Notes: generated by a model from the letters alone, not told the origin. Positions 52,715 to 62,206 are shown, counted from the stretch's first letter. The stretch: DNA of 64,000 nucleotides from Caballeronia sordidicola (GCF_001544455.2 NZ_FCOC02000013.1:1-64000); one strand, 5' to 3'. Program-made: numbers and translations.

Positions 52715-54925
52715 ATGTCCAATGAGAAAGCTGTTCTTTGTAGAGTGCTTCCCGACCCGGGCTCAAGTGGGGAGCCCGCCGAACTGCTGACCACGCTCTT
52801 CGAGCAATCACCGAGTTTCATGGCGATACTTGAAGGCCCGACTCATCGGATTGTGCGGGCCAATGCGAATTATCTGCGACTGGTGGGGGACAGGCCGATC
52901 TTGGGCCGTACCGTCGCCGACGCGTTACCAGATGCTCAGGCGCAAGGCTACGGTGAATTGCTTGACAAGGTTTTCAACACGGGCGAGGCCTATTCCGCGT
53001 TCAGCGCCAAATATGCTGTGCAGACCGTTGCGGGCGGCCCTGTTGTTGAGTGGTTCGTCGATTTCGTCTTTCAGCCACTGCGCGATTCCGATGGCACCAT
53101 AACCGGCATTTTCGTGGAAGGTTACGACGTCACCGACCGGACGCAGGTTCACGCATTCCATCTTGCGCTGCTTCGCTTGAGCGACGAATTTCAGACACTG
53201 GGTACACCGGAGGAATTCAGCTTTGCCGCTTGCCGTGTTTTGGGGGAGGCGCTGCAAGTCAGCCGCGTGGGGTACGGTACGATCGACCCGATTGCCGAAA
53301 CGTTGCACGTGGAACGGGACTGGACGGCTCTCGGCATCGAGACGCTGGCGGGCGTGACGCCGCTGCGCGAATATGGTTCGTTTATCGACAGTCTCAAGAA
53401 GAACGAATTCATCAGGATCGCGGACGTCCGGGAAGATCCGAGGACCAGCTTTGCGGCGGCGGCCCTTGAGAGCAAGAGTGCCCGCTCTTTCATGAACGTC
53501 CCCGTGGTCGAAAAGGGTGTTCTGGTCGCCGTGCTGTTTGTCAATCACGCGCAACAAAGGGACTGGACCGAGACCGAGACCACCTTCATGCGGGAAGTTG
53601 CGCTTCGCACGCGCACTGCGGTGGAACGTGCACGGGGGATTCTGGATCTGCAGGAAAGCGAGTTGAGACTTCGTGCCGCCAACGAATCGCTCGAGCAGAG
53701 AGTGCAGGAGCGAACCCGCGCACTGATGGAAATCGAGGAGCGGTTTCGTCAATCCCAGAAGATGGAGGCAATTGGACAACTGACCGGTGGGATCGCGCAC
53801 GACTTCAACAACCTCCTGGCCTCCATGAGCGTCAGTATGGAGGTTTTGGAGATGCGCCTGAAACAGGGCGATACTGAAAACGCGCAGCGTTACATTGGCA
53901 TGGCGAAGGATTCCGTCAAGCGCGCGGCTTCACTCACTCAAAGGCTGCTCGCGTTCTCCCGGCGTCAGACGCTCGACCCCAAGCCAATGGATGTGAACCG
54001 GTTGATCGGCAACCTCGAAGACCTGATCAGCTGGACGGTGGGTCCGTCCGTCAGTGTCGACGTGGCTGGTGCAGGCGATCTCTGGCTCACGAAGGTCGAT
54101 GCGTCGCAACTGGAAAATGCGTTGTTGAATCTATGCATCAACGCGCGAGACGCCATGACGCCCGCCGGCGGAAAGTTGACCATCGAGGCGGCCAACAAAT
54201 GGCTCGACGCAAGCGCGGCAGCCCAACTGGACTTGGCCCCTGGCCAATATATTTCCATCGGCGTGACGGATACCGGCTGCGGCATGTCGCCCGAGACAAT
54301 TTCCCGCGCGTTTGATCCGTTCTTCACGACCAAGCCGATGGGTCAGGGCACCGGTCTTGGATTGTCCATGGTCTACGGCTTCGTGCGTCAATCGGGAGGG
54401 CAGGTGCACGTCGCTTCGGAGATAGGCCGCGGAACGACCATGAGCCTGTATCTTCCCAGGTATTCTGGAGGCATCGATACCGAATCGGCGCGAGCTTCGC
54501 CCGAACACCTCAAGATGCACGCGGATGGAGAATGCGTGCTGGTAGTCGAAGATGAGGAAACGATTCGGGAGATCATCGTCGAGTCATTGACGGCCGAGGG
54601 CTACGTTGTCCTGTCCGCCGCAAGCGGCGTCGATGGACAGAAAGTCTTCGAATCCGGCCGCAAGATCGATCTGCTTCTGACCGACGTCGGCCTTCCGGGC
54701 GGCATGAACGGCCGGCAACTGGCGGATGCCGCGCGCGTCAGATGTCCTGGGCTCGCGGTGATTTTCATGACGGGTTACGCTGAACATGCCGTCGTTGGAA
54801 AGGGGTTTCTGGAGCAGGGAATGTCGGTCGTCACGAAGCCGTTTGAACTGGGACCATTGACCGTCATGATCCGGTCGATGATTGACGGCAACCGCGCAAT
54901 GCCTGATGCAGCTTCGCGAAGTTGA
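52715..54925 (+). CDS. Soluble hybrid sensor histidine kinase (PAS-GAF-HisKA-HATPase-REC)
   Basis: 736-aa hybrid kinase from the ATG at 52715. An N-terminal PAS-like domain (about 30-145) is followed by a GAF-like domain (about 155-310). A coiled linker (ANESLEQRVQERTRALMEIE) leads to the H box GGIAHDFNNLLASM with His362. The ATPase has ENALLNLCINARDAM (N box), DTGCGM (G1) and GTGLGLSMVYGF (G2). The C-terminal receiver has VLVVEDEE, LLLTDVGLPGG (phosphoacceptor Asp657) and VVTKPFE (Lys). No membrane segment is seen, so it senses a cytosolic signal. Start TTG 52679 is less likely. Confidence 0.92.
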   Translation: MSNEKAVLCRVLPDPGSSGEPAELLTTLFEQSPSFMAILEGPTHRIVRANANYLRLVGDRPILGRTVADALPDAQAQGYGELLDKVFNTGEAYSAFSAKYAVQTVAGGPVVEWFVDFVFQPLRDSDGTITGIFVEGYDVTDRTQVHAFHLALLRLSDEFQTLGTPEEFSFAACRVLGEALQVSRVGYGTIDPIAETLHVERDWTALGIETLAGVTPLREYGSFIDSLKKNEFIRIADVREDPRTSFAAAALESKSARSFMNVPVVEKGVLVAVLFVNHAQQRDWTETETTFMREVALRTRTAVERARGILDLQESELRLRAANESLEQRVQERTRALMEIEERFRQSQKMEAIGQLTGGIAHDFNNLLASMSVSMEVLEMRLKQGDTENAQRYIGMAKDSVKRAASLTQRLLAFSRRQTLDPKPMDVNRLIGNLEDLISWTVGPSVSVDVAGAGDLWLTKVDASQLENALLNLCINARDAMTPAGGKLTIEAANKWLDASAAAQLDLAPGQYISIGVTDTGCGMSPETISRAFDPFFTTKPMGQGTGLGLSMVYGFVRQSGGQVHVASEIGRGTTMSLYLPRYSGGIDTESARASPEHLKMHADGECVLVVEDEETIREIIVESLTAEGYVVLSAASGVDGQKVFESGRKIDLLLTDVGLPGGMNGRQLADAARVRCPGLAVIFMTGYAEHAVVGKGFLEQGMSVVTKPFELGPLTVMIRSMIDGNRAMPDAASRS

Positions 54926-54966
54926 CGCCACTCAGGGGTCGTGTGGCTCCATTGCGCCGGGCGGCT

Positions 54967-55713
54967 TCAAGGGCGATGCATGTCGTCCTCTTCGGCGTGA
55001 TGCGCAGAGCCGCTATCCGAGCCCGATCCACCGATGCCGCCTCCGCCTCCACTTCCGCCACCGCCAAGCCCCTTGTTACCTTGTGCGCCTCCGCCGTCCC
55101 GGCCACCGTCCTTTGGCTTCGAGCCCGAAAGCCGTGCAGGACCTTGTTCTGGAATCGTTATGCCGCGGTGAACGGGCTCAAGATCGAGAACCTCGCGGAT
55201 GAAGTTGCGCAGCGAAATGACCAGTTCCGCCGTATGGATGGTTTGCCCCTCCGTCATTTCCCGGGCGGCTTTAGCAGCCAATCGAACCTGTTCTTCGGTG
55301 CCTAGCAGAATGATGTCGGCCAGCGCCACTTCGACTGCATCGCGAATGCGCCGGGAACGGTCCGAGCGGCTGGAATAATTCGCCTTCGCGAGTTCGTCCG
55401 TCGTCGCAGCGTTTTCAGGAGGGGTGGGCAGTGCCGCTTCCGCCGCAGCAGGGACGGCCATCGCTGCACGCTTCAAGTCGCGCAGATGGGCAGGATCGAC
55501 GGCAAGGTTGCCAGTAAAGGAACCGCCGAGGGTCTTGTACGCGGCAATGAGCGTGCGCAGCCTTTCGTTTATCTGCCGGTTTTCGCGCTCGCGCCGTTGC
55601 TGCACGGTTTGCATGAGCAAGAGCCGGATACCGACGCCGATCAGCGTGATCACGGCTAGCCCGAGCAGCGTGGACAGCAAGGCTTGCCAGGAACTGAAAT
55701 CGAGGTTGCGCAT
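54967..55713 (-). CDS. Membrane-anchored hypothetical protein with Gly/Ser-rich tail
   Basis: 248-aa protein, no named family recognised. An N-terminal membrane anchor (LLSTLLGLAVITLIGVGIRL) leads into a charged helical region (QQRRERENRQINERLRTLIA, AYKTLGGSFTGNL). A helical segment around VALADIILLGTEEQVRLAAK and HTAELVISLRNFIREVLDLE precedes a low-complexity tail (GLGGGGSGGGGGIGGSGSDS) ending HHAEEDDMHRP. I start at the ATG whose first base is 55713. It is convergent with the hybrid kinase gene (41-bp gap). Confidence 0.75.
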   Translation of the reverse strand: MRNLDFSSWQALLSTLLGLAVITLIGVGIRLLLMQTVQQRRERENRQINERLRTLIAAYKTLGGSFTGNLAVDPAHLRDLKRAAMAVPAAAEAALPTPPENAATTDELAKANYSSRSDRSRRIRDAVEVALADIILLGTEEQVRLAAKAAREMTEGQTIHTAELVISLRNFIREVLDLEPVHRGITIPEQGPARLSGSKPKDGGRDGGGAQGNKGLGGGGSGGGGGIGGSGSDSGSAHHAEEDDMHRP

Positions 55714-55875
55714 TAAAGACTTTTCTCGGACGCTGGTTTGTAGGGCGATCGCAAGCAAGTGATGGACCTTGCCGGACAGGCGCTGCAGCAAGGCGCGCGC
55801 TATGGTAGTTTCGGCGTCTGGCCGAAGCGTCGAATCACGGCCTCAAACCTGAACATAACCATGGGGAAGCATACG

Positions 55876-56928
55876 ATGGAGTACCGGAAACTCGGTGGAA
55901 CGGATGTCAATGTCAGCCTGATCGGACTGGGTACGATGACCTGGGGCGAACAGAATACGGAAGCCGACGCGCACGCGCAAATCGATGCCGCGCTCGCCGC
56001 CGGCATCAATCTGATCGACGCCGCCGAAATGTATCCGGTCCCGCCGCGCCCTGAAACACAAGGGCGCACGGAAGAATACATCGGCACATGGCTGCGTGCG
56101 CATCCGGCGTCGCGCGACAAGATCGTGCTGGCGACGAAGATTGCGGGCCCCGCGCGTCAGCCGCATAACCCGCGTCATATCCGCGGCGAAGACAACCGGT
56201 TCGACCGGAAGAACCTGACAGAAGCCATCAATGCCAGCCTTGCACGGCTGCAAACGGATTACGTCGATCTGTACCAGTTGCACTGGCCGGACCGCAGCAC
56301 GATGACGTTCGGGCGCGCGAATTATCCGTGGATCGAGGACGAATCTACGGTGCCGGTAGAAGAGACGCTAAGCGTGCTCGGCGAGTTCGTGAAAGCGGGC
56401 AAGATCCGTTATGTGGGGGTATCGAACGAGACGCCCTGGGGTGTCGCCCAGTTTCTCAAGGCCGCCGATAAACTCGGCCTGCCGCGCATTGTCAGCATCC
56501 AGAATCCATATAGCCTGGTGAACCGCACGTTCGAGGCAGGGCTTTCGGAATTCACGCACAAGGAAGGCGTTGGGCTGCTTGCATATTCACCCATGGCTTT
56601 CGGCTGGCTTTCCGGCAAGTATGAAGGCGGCGCGCGTCCGGACGGCGCGCGCATTACCTTGTTCGAGCGTTTTCAGCGCTATAGCAAGCCGCACGCGGTC
56701 AAGGCGGTCAGTGCTTATGTGGCGCTCGCCCGTCGCCATGGACTGAGCCCGGCGCAGCTTTCGCTCGCGTTTGTGAACAGCCGTCCGTTCACGACCAGCA
56801 CGCTGATCGGCGCCACGACGCTTGCGCAATTGCACGAGAACATCGGCAGCGTTGACGTGAAATTGTCCGATGAGATCCTCGCGGAAATCGACGCCATTCA
56901 CGAACTCCAGCCCAACCCTGCGCCCTGA
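55876..56928 (+). CDS. Aldo/keto reductase (Tas-like)
   Basis: 350-aa NADP(H)-dependent reductase with a TIM-barrel fold. MEYRKLGGTDVNVSLIGLGT opens it. The catalytic tetrad is in LIDAAEMYP (Asp, Tyr), IVLATKIAG (Lys) and YQLHWPDR (His). GRTEEYIGTWL is typical of the Tas subgroup. The NADP-binding end is STLIGATTLAQLHENI. The ATG at 55876 is chosen over upstream frames because family sequence starts there, with GGGAAG in front. Substrate unknown. Confidence 0.92.
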   Translation: MEYRKLGGTDVNVSLIGLGTMTWGEQNTEADAHAQIDAALAAGINLIDAAEMYPVPPRPETQGRTEEYIGTWLRAHPASRDKIVLATKIAGPARQPHNPRHIRGEDNRFDRKNLTEAINASLARLQTDYVDLYQLHWPDRSTMTFGRANYPWIEDESTVPVEETLSVLGEFVKAGKIRYVGVSNETPWGVAQFLKAADKLGLPRIVSIQNPYSLVNRTFEAGLSEFTHKEGVGLLAYSPMAFGWLSGKYEGGARPDGARITLFERFQRYSKPHAVKAVSAYVALARRHGLSPAQLSLAFVNSRPFTTSTLIGATTLAQLHENIGSVDVKLSDEILAEIDAIHELQPNPAP

Positions 56929-57212
56929 CCGGTTCGCCAAAAATTGTCATGCATGGCCGCTACGCTCAACCGTGGCGGCCACGAAAAATTACCTCCCGCG
57001 TCGTTTTTGCATGGTTTCAAGCGTAAAGTTGTTGTCTTAGTAAGTGCCGTAATCGTCTGTCATAAGCCGCGCCGCGCCTTTTGCGGCGCGCGCTTCGCTG
57101 TTCTTTGGTGACGCGCCAGTTCTCATGGCACTACACTTGCTCGAAAGACCCGGTTGCCCGCTGTGGCGCCTCTTGTGCCTCAGCGCGCCCTACGCAAAAG
57201 GAGTCGTCGCTC

Positions 57213-59306
57213 ATGCCGCAAACCCCCTCGAATTCGTCCGATCTCGACACCCTCGCCATCAACACCATCCGCACGCTGTCCATGGACGCAGTGCAAAAAG
57301 CCAATTCGGGGCACCCCGGAACGCCGATGGCGCTGGCGCCAGTTGGATTTCATCTGTGGCAAAACCATCTGCGTTATGACCCGACCGAGCCGCTCTGGCC
57401 CAATCGCGACCGCTTCGTCTTGTCGGTGGGGCACGCTTCCATGCTGCTGTATTCGCTGCTGCATTTGACGGGCGTCAAGGCCGTCGATCACGCGGGCAAG
57501 GCGACTGGCGCTCCGGCGGTATCTCTCGACGACATCAAGCACTTCCGGCAACTGGACAGCAAGACGCCGGGACACCCGGAATACCGGATGACCACCGGCG
57601 TGGAAACCACGACCGGCCCGCTCGGGCAGGGCCTGGGAAACAGCGTTGGCATGGCCATGGCCGCGCGCTGGTATGAATCGCATTTCAACAAGCCGGATGC
57701 GAAGATTTTCGACTATCGCGTGTACACGTTATGCGGCGATGGCGACATGATGGAAGGCATTTCGCACGAGGCGGCTTCCATGGCCGGGCACCTGAAGTTG
57801 TCGAACCTGATCTGGATCTACGACAGCAACCGCGTGACGATTGAAGGGCACACGGATCTGGCGTATAGCGACGACGTGGAAACGCGCTTCAAGGGCTATC
57901 ACTGGAACACGCTTCACGTGGACGACGCCAACGACGCCGGCGCACTGGAAGCCGCGCTGAATCAGGCCAAGGCGAGTACGGACAAGCCCACGCTGATCGT
58001 GGTGAAGAGCATTATTGGCTGGGGCGCGCCGCACAAGCAGGATACGTCGGCGGCGCATGGCGAGCCGCTGGGTGTCGATGAAATCAAGCTCGCGAAGAAA
58101 GCCTATGGATGGCCGGAGGACGCGAGCTTCCTCGTGCCGGATGGCGTGTACGAGCATTTCAACGAAGGCATTGGCGCACGTGGGAAAGCGGCGCGCGAAG
58201 CGTGGCAGAAAAGCTTCGATGAATACGCCAGTAAGTATCCGGAACTGGCAAAAGAGTTCGCTCAGATCGAAGCGCATGAATTGCCGGAAGGCTGGGACGC
58301 CGACATTCCGGTCTTCGATGCCGACGCCAAAGGCGTGGCCTCGCGCGAGTCGTCGGGCAAGGTGTTGAACGCCATCGCCAAGCGGATTCCGTGGATGATC
58401 GGCGGTTCGGCGGATTTGTCTCCATCGACGAAAACCGATCTGAAATTCGAAGGCGCGGGCAGCTTCGAATACGACAACTATGCAGGCCGCAACCTGCATT
58501 TCGGCATTCGCGAACACGTGATGGGCGCGATCTGCAATGGCATCGCGCTGTCGAACCTGCGGCCCTATGGCTCGACGTTCCTGATTTTCAGCGACTACAT
58601 GAAGCCGCCCATCCGGCTCTCGGCAATCATGGAAGTGCCCGTGGTCTACGTTTTCACGCACGATTCCATCGGCGTGGGCGAGGATGGTCCGACGCATCAG
58701 CCGATCGAACAACTGGCGTCTTTGCGTGGCGTGCCCGGCCTGAGCACGTTCCGTCCGGGCGATGCGAACGAAGTGGGCGAAGCGTGGCGTTTCGCGCTGG
58801 CGCAACCGCAAACGCCGGCTTGCATTGTCGTATCGCGCCAGCCCATGCCGACGTTCGACCGCTCTAAATACGCATCGGCGAAAGGCGTGCACAAGGGCGC
58901 CTATATTCTCGCCGATGCCGATAACGGCAAGAAGCCCGAAGTCATCCTGATGGGAACGGGCACGGAAGTGGGCGTGTGCATCGAGACATACGAGAAATTG
59001 AAGAGCGAAGGCATTGCCGCGCGCGTGGTCTCCATGCCGTCGTGGGACGTGTTCGAGAAGCAGGACAACGACTACAAGGAATCCGTGCTGCCGCCGGACG
59101 TCGATGCGCGCGTGTGCGTGGAACAGGCCGGCTCGCTTGGCTGGGACCGGTATGTCGGCCGCCTGGGCTCGGAAATCGTGATGCATACGTTCGGGGCATC
59201 CGCGCCGCTTGCCGACTTGAAGAAGAAGTTTGGCTTCACGCCGGAACATGTCTACGAAGAAGCCAAAAAGCAGATCGAACGCGTCAAAACCAGCCATAAG
59301 GAGTAA
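57213..59306 (+). CDS. tkt: Transketolase
   Basis: 697-aa thiamine-diphosphate enzyme of the non-oxidative pentose phosphate and Calvin pathways. NSGHPGTPMALAPVGFHLW near the N-terminus, then GDGDMMEGISHEAASMAGHL with DSNRVTIEG (ThDP/metal motif). Further blocks are GREHVMGAICNGIALSNLR (part of NLHFGIREHVMGA) and THDSIGVGEDGPTHQPIEQL. AAAGGAG lies 10 bp before the ATG at 57213; a longer frame to 57081 is not family sequence. The next gene, 6-phosphogluconate dehydrogenase, starts 6 bp after the stop, forming a pentose-phosphate operon. Confidence 0.96.
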   Translation: MPQTPSNSSDLDTLAINTIRTLSMDAVQKANSGHPGTPMALAPVGFHLWQNHLRYDPTEPLWPNRDRFVLSVGHASMLLYSLLHLTGVKAVDHAGKATGAPAVSLDDIKHFRQLDSKTPGHPEYRMTTGVETTTGPLGQGLGNSVGMAMAARWYESHFNKPDAKIFDYRVYTLCGDGDMMEGISHEAASMAGHLKLSNLIWIYDSNRVTIEGHTDLAYSDDVETRFKGYHWNTLHVDDANDAGALEAALNQAKASTDKPTLIVVKSIIGWGAPHKQDTSAAHGEPLGVDEIKLAKKAYGWPEDASFLVPDGVYEHFNEGIGARGKAAREAWQKSFDEYASKYPELAKEFAQIEAHELPEGWDADIPVFDADAKGVASRESSGKVLNAIAKRIPWMIGGSADLSPSTKTDLKFEGAGSFEYDNYAGRNLHFGIREHVMGAICNGIALSNLRPYGSTFLIFSDYMKPPIRLSAIMEVPVVYVFTHDSIGVGEDGPTHQPIEQLASLRGVPGLSTFRPGDANEVGEAWRFALAQPQTPACIVVSRQPMPTFDRSKYASAKGVHKGAYILADADNGKKPEVILMGTGTEVGVCIETYEKLKSEGIAARVVSMPSWDVFEKQDNDYKESVLPPDVDARVCVEQAGSLGWDRYVGRLGSEIVMHTFGASAPLADLKKKFGFTPEHVYEEAKKQIERVKTSHKE

Positions 59307-59312
59307 GCCGTC

Positions 59313-60299
59313 ATGCAAATTGGAATCGTTGGACTCGGCAGGATGGGCGCAAACATCGCGCGTCGCCTCATGCGCGGTGACCAGACTTGCGTGGTGTACG
59401 ACCACAATCCGGATGCAACGCAAGCCGTGGTCGCTGACGGCGCAACGGGTTCAAGCGACCTGGGCGATCTCGTTCAGAAGCTGACCGCGCCGCGCACGGT
59501 CTGGCTGATGCTGCCGGCCGGCAAGATCACCGAAGATTCCATGAACGATCTCTACGAGATTCTGGAAGCGGGCGATACGATCATCGACGGCGGCAACAGC
59601 TTCTACAAGGACGACATCGTTCACGCAGCGAAGCTCAAGCAAAAGGGCATTCATTTCGTCGATGTCGGCACGTCTGGCGGCGTGTGGGGACTGGAACGCG
59701 GTTACTGCATGATGATCGGTGGCGAGAAGGATGTGGTGCAGCGGCTCGATCCGATCTTCTCCGTGCTGGCTCCGGGGCGCGGCGATATTCCCGCGACGCC
59801 GAACCGGGAAGGCCGCGACGCGCGCGTTGAAAACGGCTACATGTATGTCGGGCCGGTCGGCTCGGGTCACTTCGTGAAAATGGTGCATAACGGCATCGAA
59901 TATGGCTTGATGCAGGCATATGCAGAAGGCTTCGATATCCTGAAACACAAGTCGTCGACAGATCTGCCCGAAGCGCAGCGCTACGATCTCGATCTGGCCG
60001 ACGTGGCCGAAGTCTGGCGGCGAGGCAGCGTGGTGTCGTCTTGGCTGCTCGACCTGACGGCGGGTGCGCTGGCGGGCAACGTCACGCTCGACAAGTACTC
60101 GACCGAAGTTGCCGACAGCGGCGAAGGGCGCTGGACGATCGAGGCGGCGATCGAGGAGGCGGTGCCGGCGCAAGTGTTGTCGGCGGCGTTGTACACGCGC
60201 TTTCGTTCACGCGATGGAAACTCGTTCGCTGACCGGATGTTATCGGCAATGCGTTTTGGATTCGGCGGTCATAAGGAGTTCACGCCGGGTTTGAAGTAG
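59313..60299 (+). CDS. 6-phosphogluconate dehydrogenase, decarboxylating, short (YqeC/GndA-like) form
   Basis: 328-aa dehydrogenase that oxidises 6-phosphogluconate to ribulose-5-phosphate and CO2. The Rossmann motif is MQIGIVGLGRMGANIARRLM; FVDVGTSGGVWGLERGYCMM is the substrate block; GPVGSGHFVKMVHNGIEYGL holds the catalytic Lys. It is far shorter than E. coli Gnd (about 470 aa), matching the short form, which in characterised members often prefers NAD. The Rossmann end VVYDHNPDA carries an Asp after the second strand, consistent with NAD rather than NADP (inference). Co-transcribed with tkt. Confidence 0.93.
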   Translation: MQIGIVGLGRMGANIARRLMRGDQTCVVYDHNPDATQAVVADGATGSSDLGDLVQKLTAPRTVWLMLPAGKITEDSMNDLYEILEAGDTIIDGGNSFYKDDIVHAAKLKQKGIHFVDVGTSGGVWGLERGYCMMIGGEKDVVQRLDPIFSVLAPGRGDIPATPNREGRDARVENGYMYVGPVGSGHFVKMVHNGIEYGLMQAYAEGFDILKHKSSTDLPEAQRYDLDLADVAEVWRRGSVVSSWLLDLTAGALAGNVTLDKYSTEVADSGEGRWTIEAAIEEAVPAQVLSAALYTRFRSRDGNSFADRMLSAMRFGFGGHKEFTPGLK

Positions 60300-60322
60300 G
60301 ATTGCTGATGAGTTGATAGCAG

Positions 60323-60362
60323 GAAAGCCGCTCGGCGCAAGCTGCAGCGGCTTTCTTTTTTG
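60323..60362 (+). terminator. Terminator after the tkt-6PGDH operon
   Basis: GAAAGCCGCT with AGCGGCTTTC, 13-base loop, followed by TTTTTTTG. It starts 24 bp after the dehydrogenase stop. Confidence 0.85.
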
Positions 60363-60388
60363 CTTCGGCACATTGACGCGCTAACACG

Positions 60389-61237
60389 TCAACGCATCAT
60401 GCGCCGGCGAAACAGGATCGCGCAGATGAAGAACGGGATGATTGCATAGGCCGCGAGCACCGCGACGTGGATAACAAGTTGCTCCGGCGGCCGGTCAAGC
60501 ATCGCGGGGCGGATCAACGCTACGGCGTGCGACAACGGCAACAACAATGACACGTGCTGGGCGAGCGCGGGCAGTTGCGTCAGCGGAAAAAACACGCCGG
60601 AAAGCAGCAGCATGGGCGTAAGCGCAAGCGTCTGGTAGAACATGAAAAAGTCATAGCTCGGCGCGAGCGCCGTCACGATCATCGCCGTGCTGGAAAACGC
60701 CAGACCGGTCAGGACGATCACCGGTAACGCATAGAGCATCGATGGAAAACTCGCGTACCCGAGCACGCCGGCCACCAGCATGATGGCAACACCCGAGAGC
60801 ACGGACTTGCTCGCGGCCCACACGATCTCGGCAAGCACAATATCGCCGAGCGTGAGTGGCGTATGCATGATCGCCTCCCACGTGCGCTGGACGTGCATGC
60901 GGGAGAAGCCGGAATACATGGCCTCGAAGCTCGCCGACATCATCACGCTCGACGCCACCGTGCCCGCCGCAAGAAACGCGATGTACGAAACGCCGTCCAC
61001 GTGGCCGACCATCAGCCCCAGTCCGAGACCCAGGCCGAACAGATAGATCATCGGGTCCGCCAGATTGCCGAACATCGATGCGATCGCGAGCTTTTTCCAG
61101 ACGAGGTAGTTGCGCCGCCAGACCGACATCCAGTTCGAGGCGTTTGCCGGCATGGATGACAGGAACGGCTCGTGTTCGGGCTTCGGCACGGCTTGACGGG
61201 AAATGTCCGGGGCGCTTGTTTGCGTTTTGCTCGACAT
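60389..61237 (-). CDS. ABC-2 type export permease (NodJ-like)
   Basis: 282-aa inner-membrane permease of the ABC-2/NodJ family with about six hydrophobic segments: YLFGLGLGLGLMVGHVDGVS, VSYIAFLAAGTVASSVMMSA and a late FYQTLALTPMLLLSGVFFPL. Residues ERTWEA-like TWEAIMHTPLTLGDIVLAEI form the cytosolic coupling loop. It lies 3 bp after the ATPase gene on the minus strand. The substrate is unknown; there are no nod genes here, so the NodJ name reflects homology only. Confidence 0.9.
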   Translation of the reverse strand: MSSKTQTSAPDISRQAVPKPEHEPFLSSMPANASNWMSVWRRNYLVWKKLAIASMFGNLADPMIYLFGLGLGLGLMVGHVDGVSYIAFLAAGTVASSVMMSASFEAMYSGFSRMHVQRTWEAIMHTPLTLGDIVLAEIVWAASKSVLSGVAIMLVAGVLGYASFPSMLYALPVIVLTGLAFSSTAMIVTALAPSYDFFMFYQTLALTPMLLLSGVFFPLTQLPALAQHVSLLLPLSHAVALIRPAMLDRPPEQLVIHVAVLAAYAIIPFFICAILFRRRMMR

Positions 61238-61240
61238 TGG

Positions 61241-62206
61241 CTAGTCCACCATCTCGCGCCCGGTCAGGCGCAAAAACACGTCTTCAAGATTGGCGGGCCT
61301 GTGCAGGTAACGCACGCCCGGCCGGCCCTTCACCCGCCGATGCACGGGCGCAGGGTCATCGACATAACAAAACAGCGTTTCGCCGCTGATTTCCATACGG
61401 CCCACGAACGGTGCGAGTTCCTCGCGCAAGGCCTGCGGATCGGGTCCGTAGATCTCGATCACGTCGCAACCGATCACCCGCTCGATCAGTTCATCGGGCT
61501 TGCCTTCCGCGACCTTGCGTCCTTCCTCGATCACGCACAGCCGGTCGCAAAGCCGTTCGGCTTCCTCCATGAAGTGCGTGGTGAGAAGAATGGTCTTGCC
61601 GCGCGCGAGCAGCGAGCGCAGCCGTTCCCAGATCAGGTGGCGTGCTTGCGGATCCAGACCCGTGGTCGGTTCGTCCATCACCAGGACGTCGGGATCGTTC
61701 ACAAGCGCACGTGCGAGCGTCAGCCGCCGCTTCATGCCGCCAGACAATTCGCCGACCCGCGCATTCGCCTTGCTTTCGAGCCGCGCGAATTCCAGCAGTG
61801 ACGGGACCACGGCCTCGATCTCCCGCCCGCTCATGCCGAAATACCGGCCGAAGATCAACAGGTTTTCGCGGACCGTGAAATCCGGGTCGAGATTGTCGAA
61901 TTGCGGAACAACGCCAACGCGCCGCCGCGCGTAGCGGGCGCGCGACGGAATGGGTTCATCGACGAGGCGGATCGTGCCGATATCCGGCGCTGCGAGCCCG
62001 AGCAGCATCTTGAGCGTGGTCGTCTTGCCCGCGCCATTGGGTCCGAGCAGCCCGAAACACTCGCCAGGTTGTACGTGAAAGGACAATCCATTGACGACCG
62101 TCTTGTCGCCGTAGTGCTTTTCGACATCGATAAACTCGATAGCCGGGCGTACCGGCGCGTGATCCGCCGGTCGGGTGTCGTGGGGTAACACTGCTGCATC
62201 TGCCAT
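61241..62206 (-). CDS. ABC exporter ATP-binding protein (NodI-like)
   Basis: 321-aa ATPase of the DRA/NodI family. Walker A is GPNGAGKTTTLKML, signature LSGGMKRRLTLARALV, Walker B VLVMDEPTTGLD, switch His in LLTTHFMEEAERL. The C-terminal domain (RRVKGRPGVRYLHRPANLED) is typical of NodI. Together with the following permease it forms a two-gene exporter. Known: rhizobial nodIJ are thought to derive from beta-proteobacterial homologues like these. Function in this organism is unknown. Confidence 0.92.
   Translation of the reverse strand: MADAAVLPHDTRPADHAPVRPAIEFIDVEKHYGDKTVVNGLSFHVQPGECFGLLGPNGAGKTTTLKMLLGLAAPDIGTIRLVDEPIPSRARYARRRVGVVPQFDNLDPDFTVRENLLIFGRYFGMSGREIEAVVPSLLEFARLESKANARVGELSGGMKRRLTLARALVNDPDVLVMDEPTTGLDPQARHLIWERLRSLLARGKTILLTTHFMEEAERLCDRLCVIEEGRKVAEGKPDELIERVIGCDVIEIYGPDPQALREELAPFVGRMEISGETLFCYVDDPAPVHRRVKGRPGVRYLHRPANLEDVFLRLTGREMVD

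Noticed and set aside
57729..59423. 564-codon minus-strand frame opposite transketolase
   Set aside because: Antisense shadow of tkt, with His/Arg-rich composition and no family sequence.
60389..62206. Nodulation function for the NodIJ-like genes
   Set aside because: No nodABC genes or nod-box sequence nearby. Homologues are widespread in non-symbiotic relatives.
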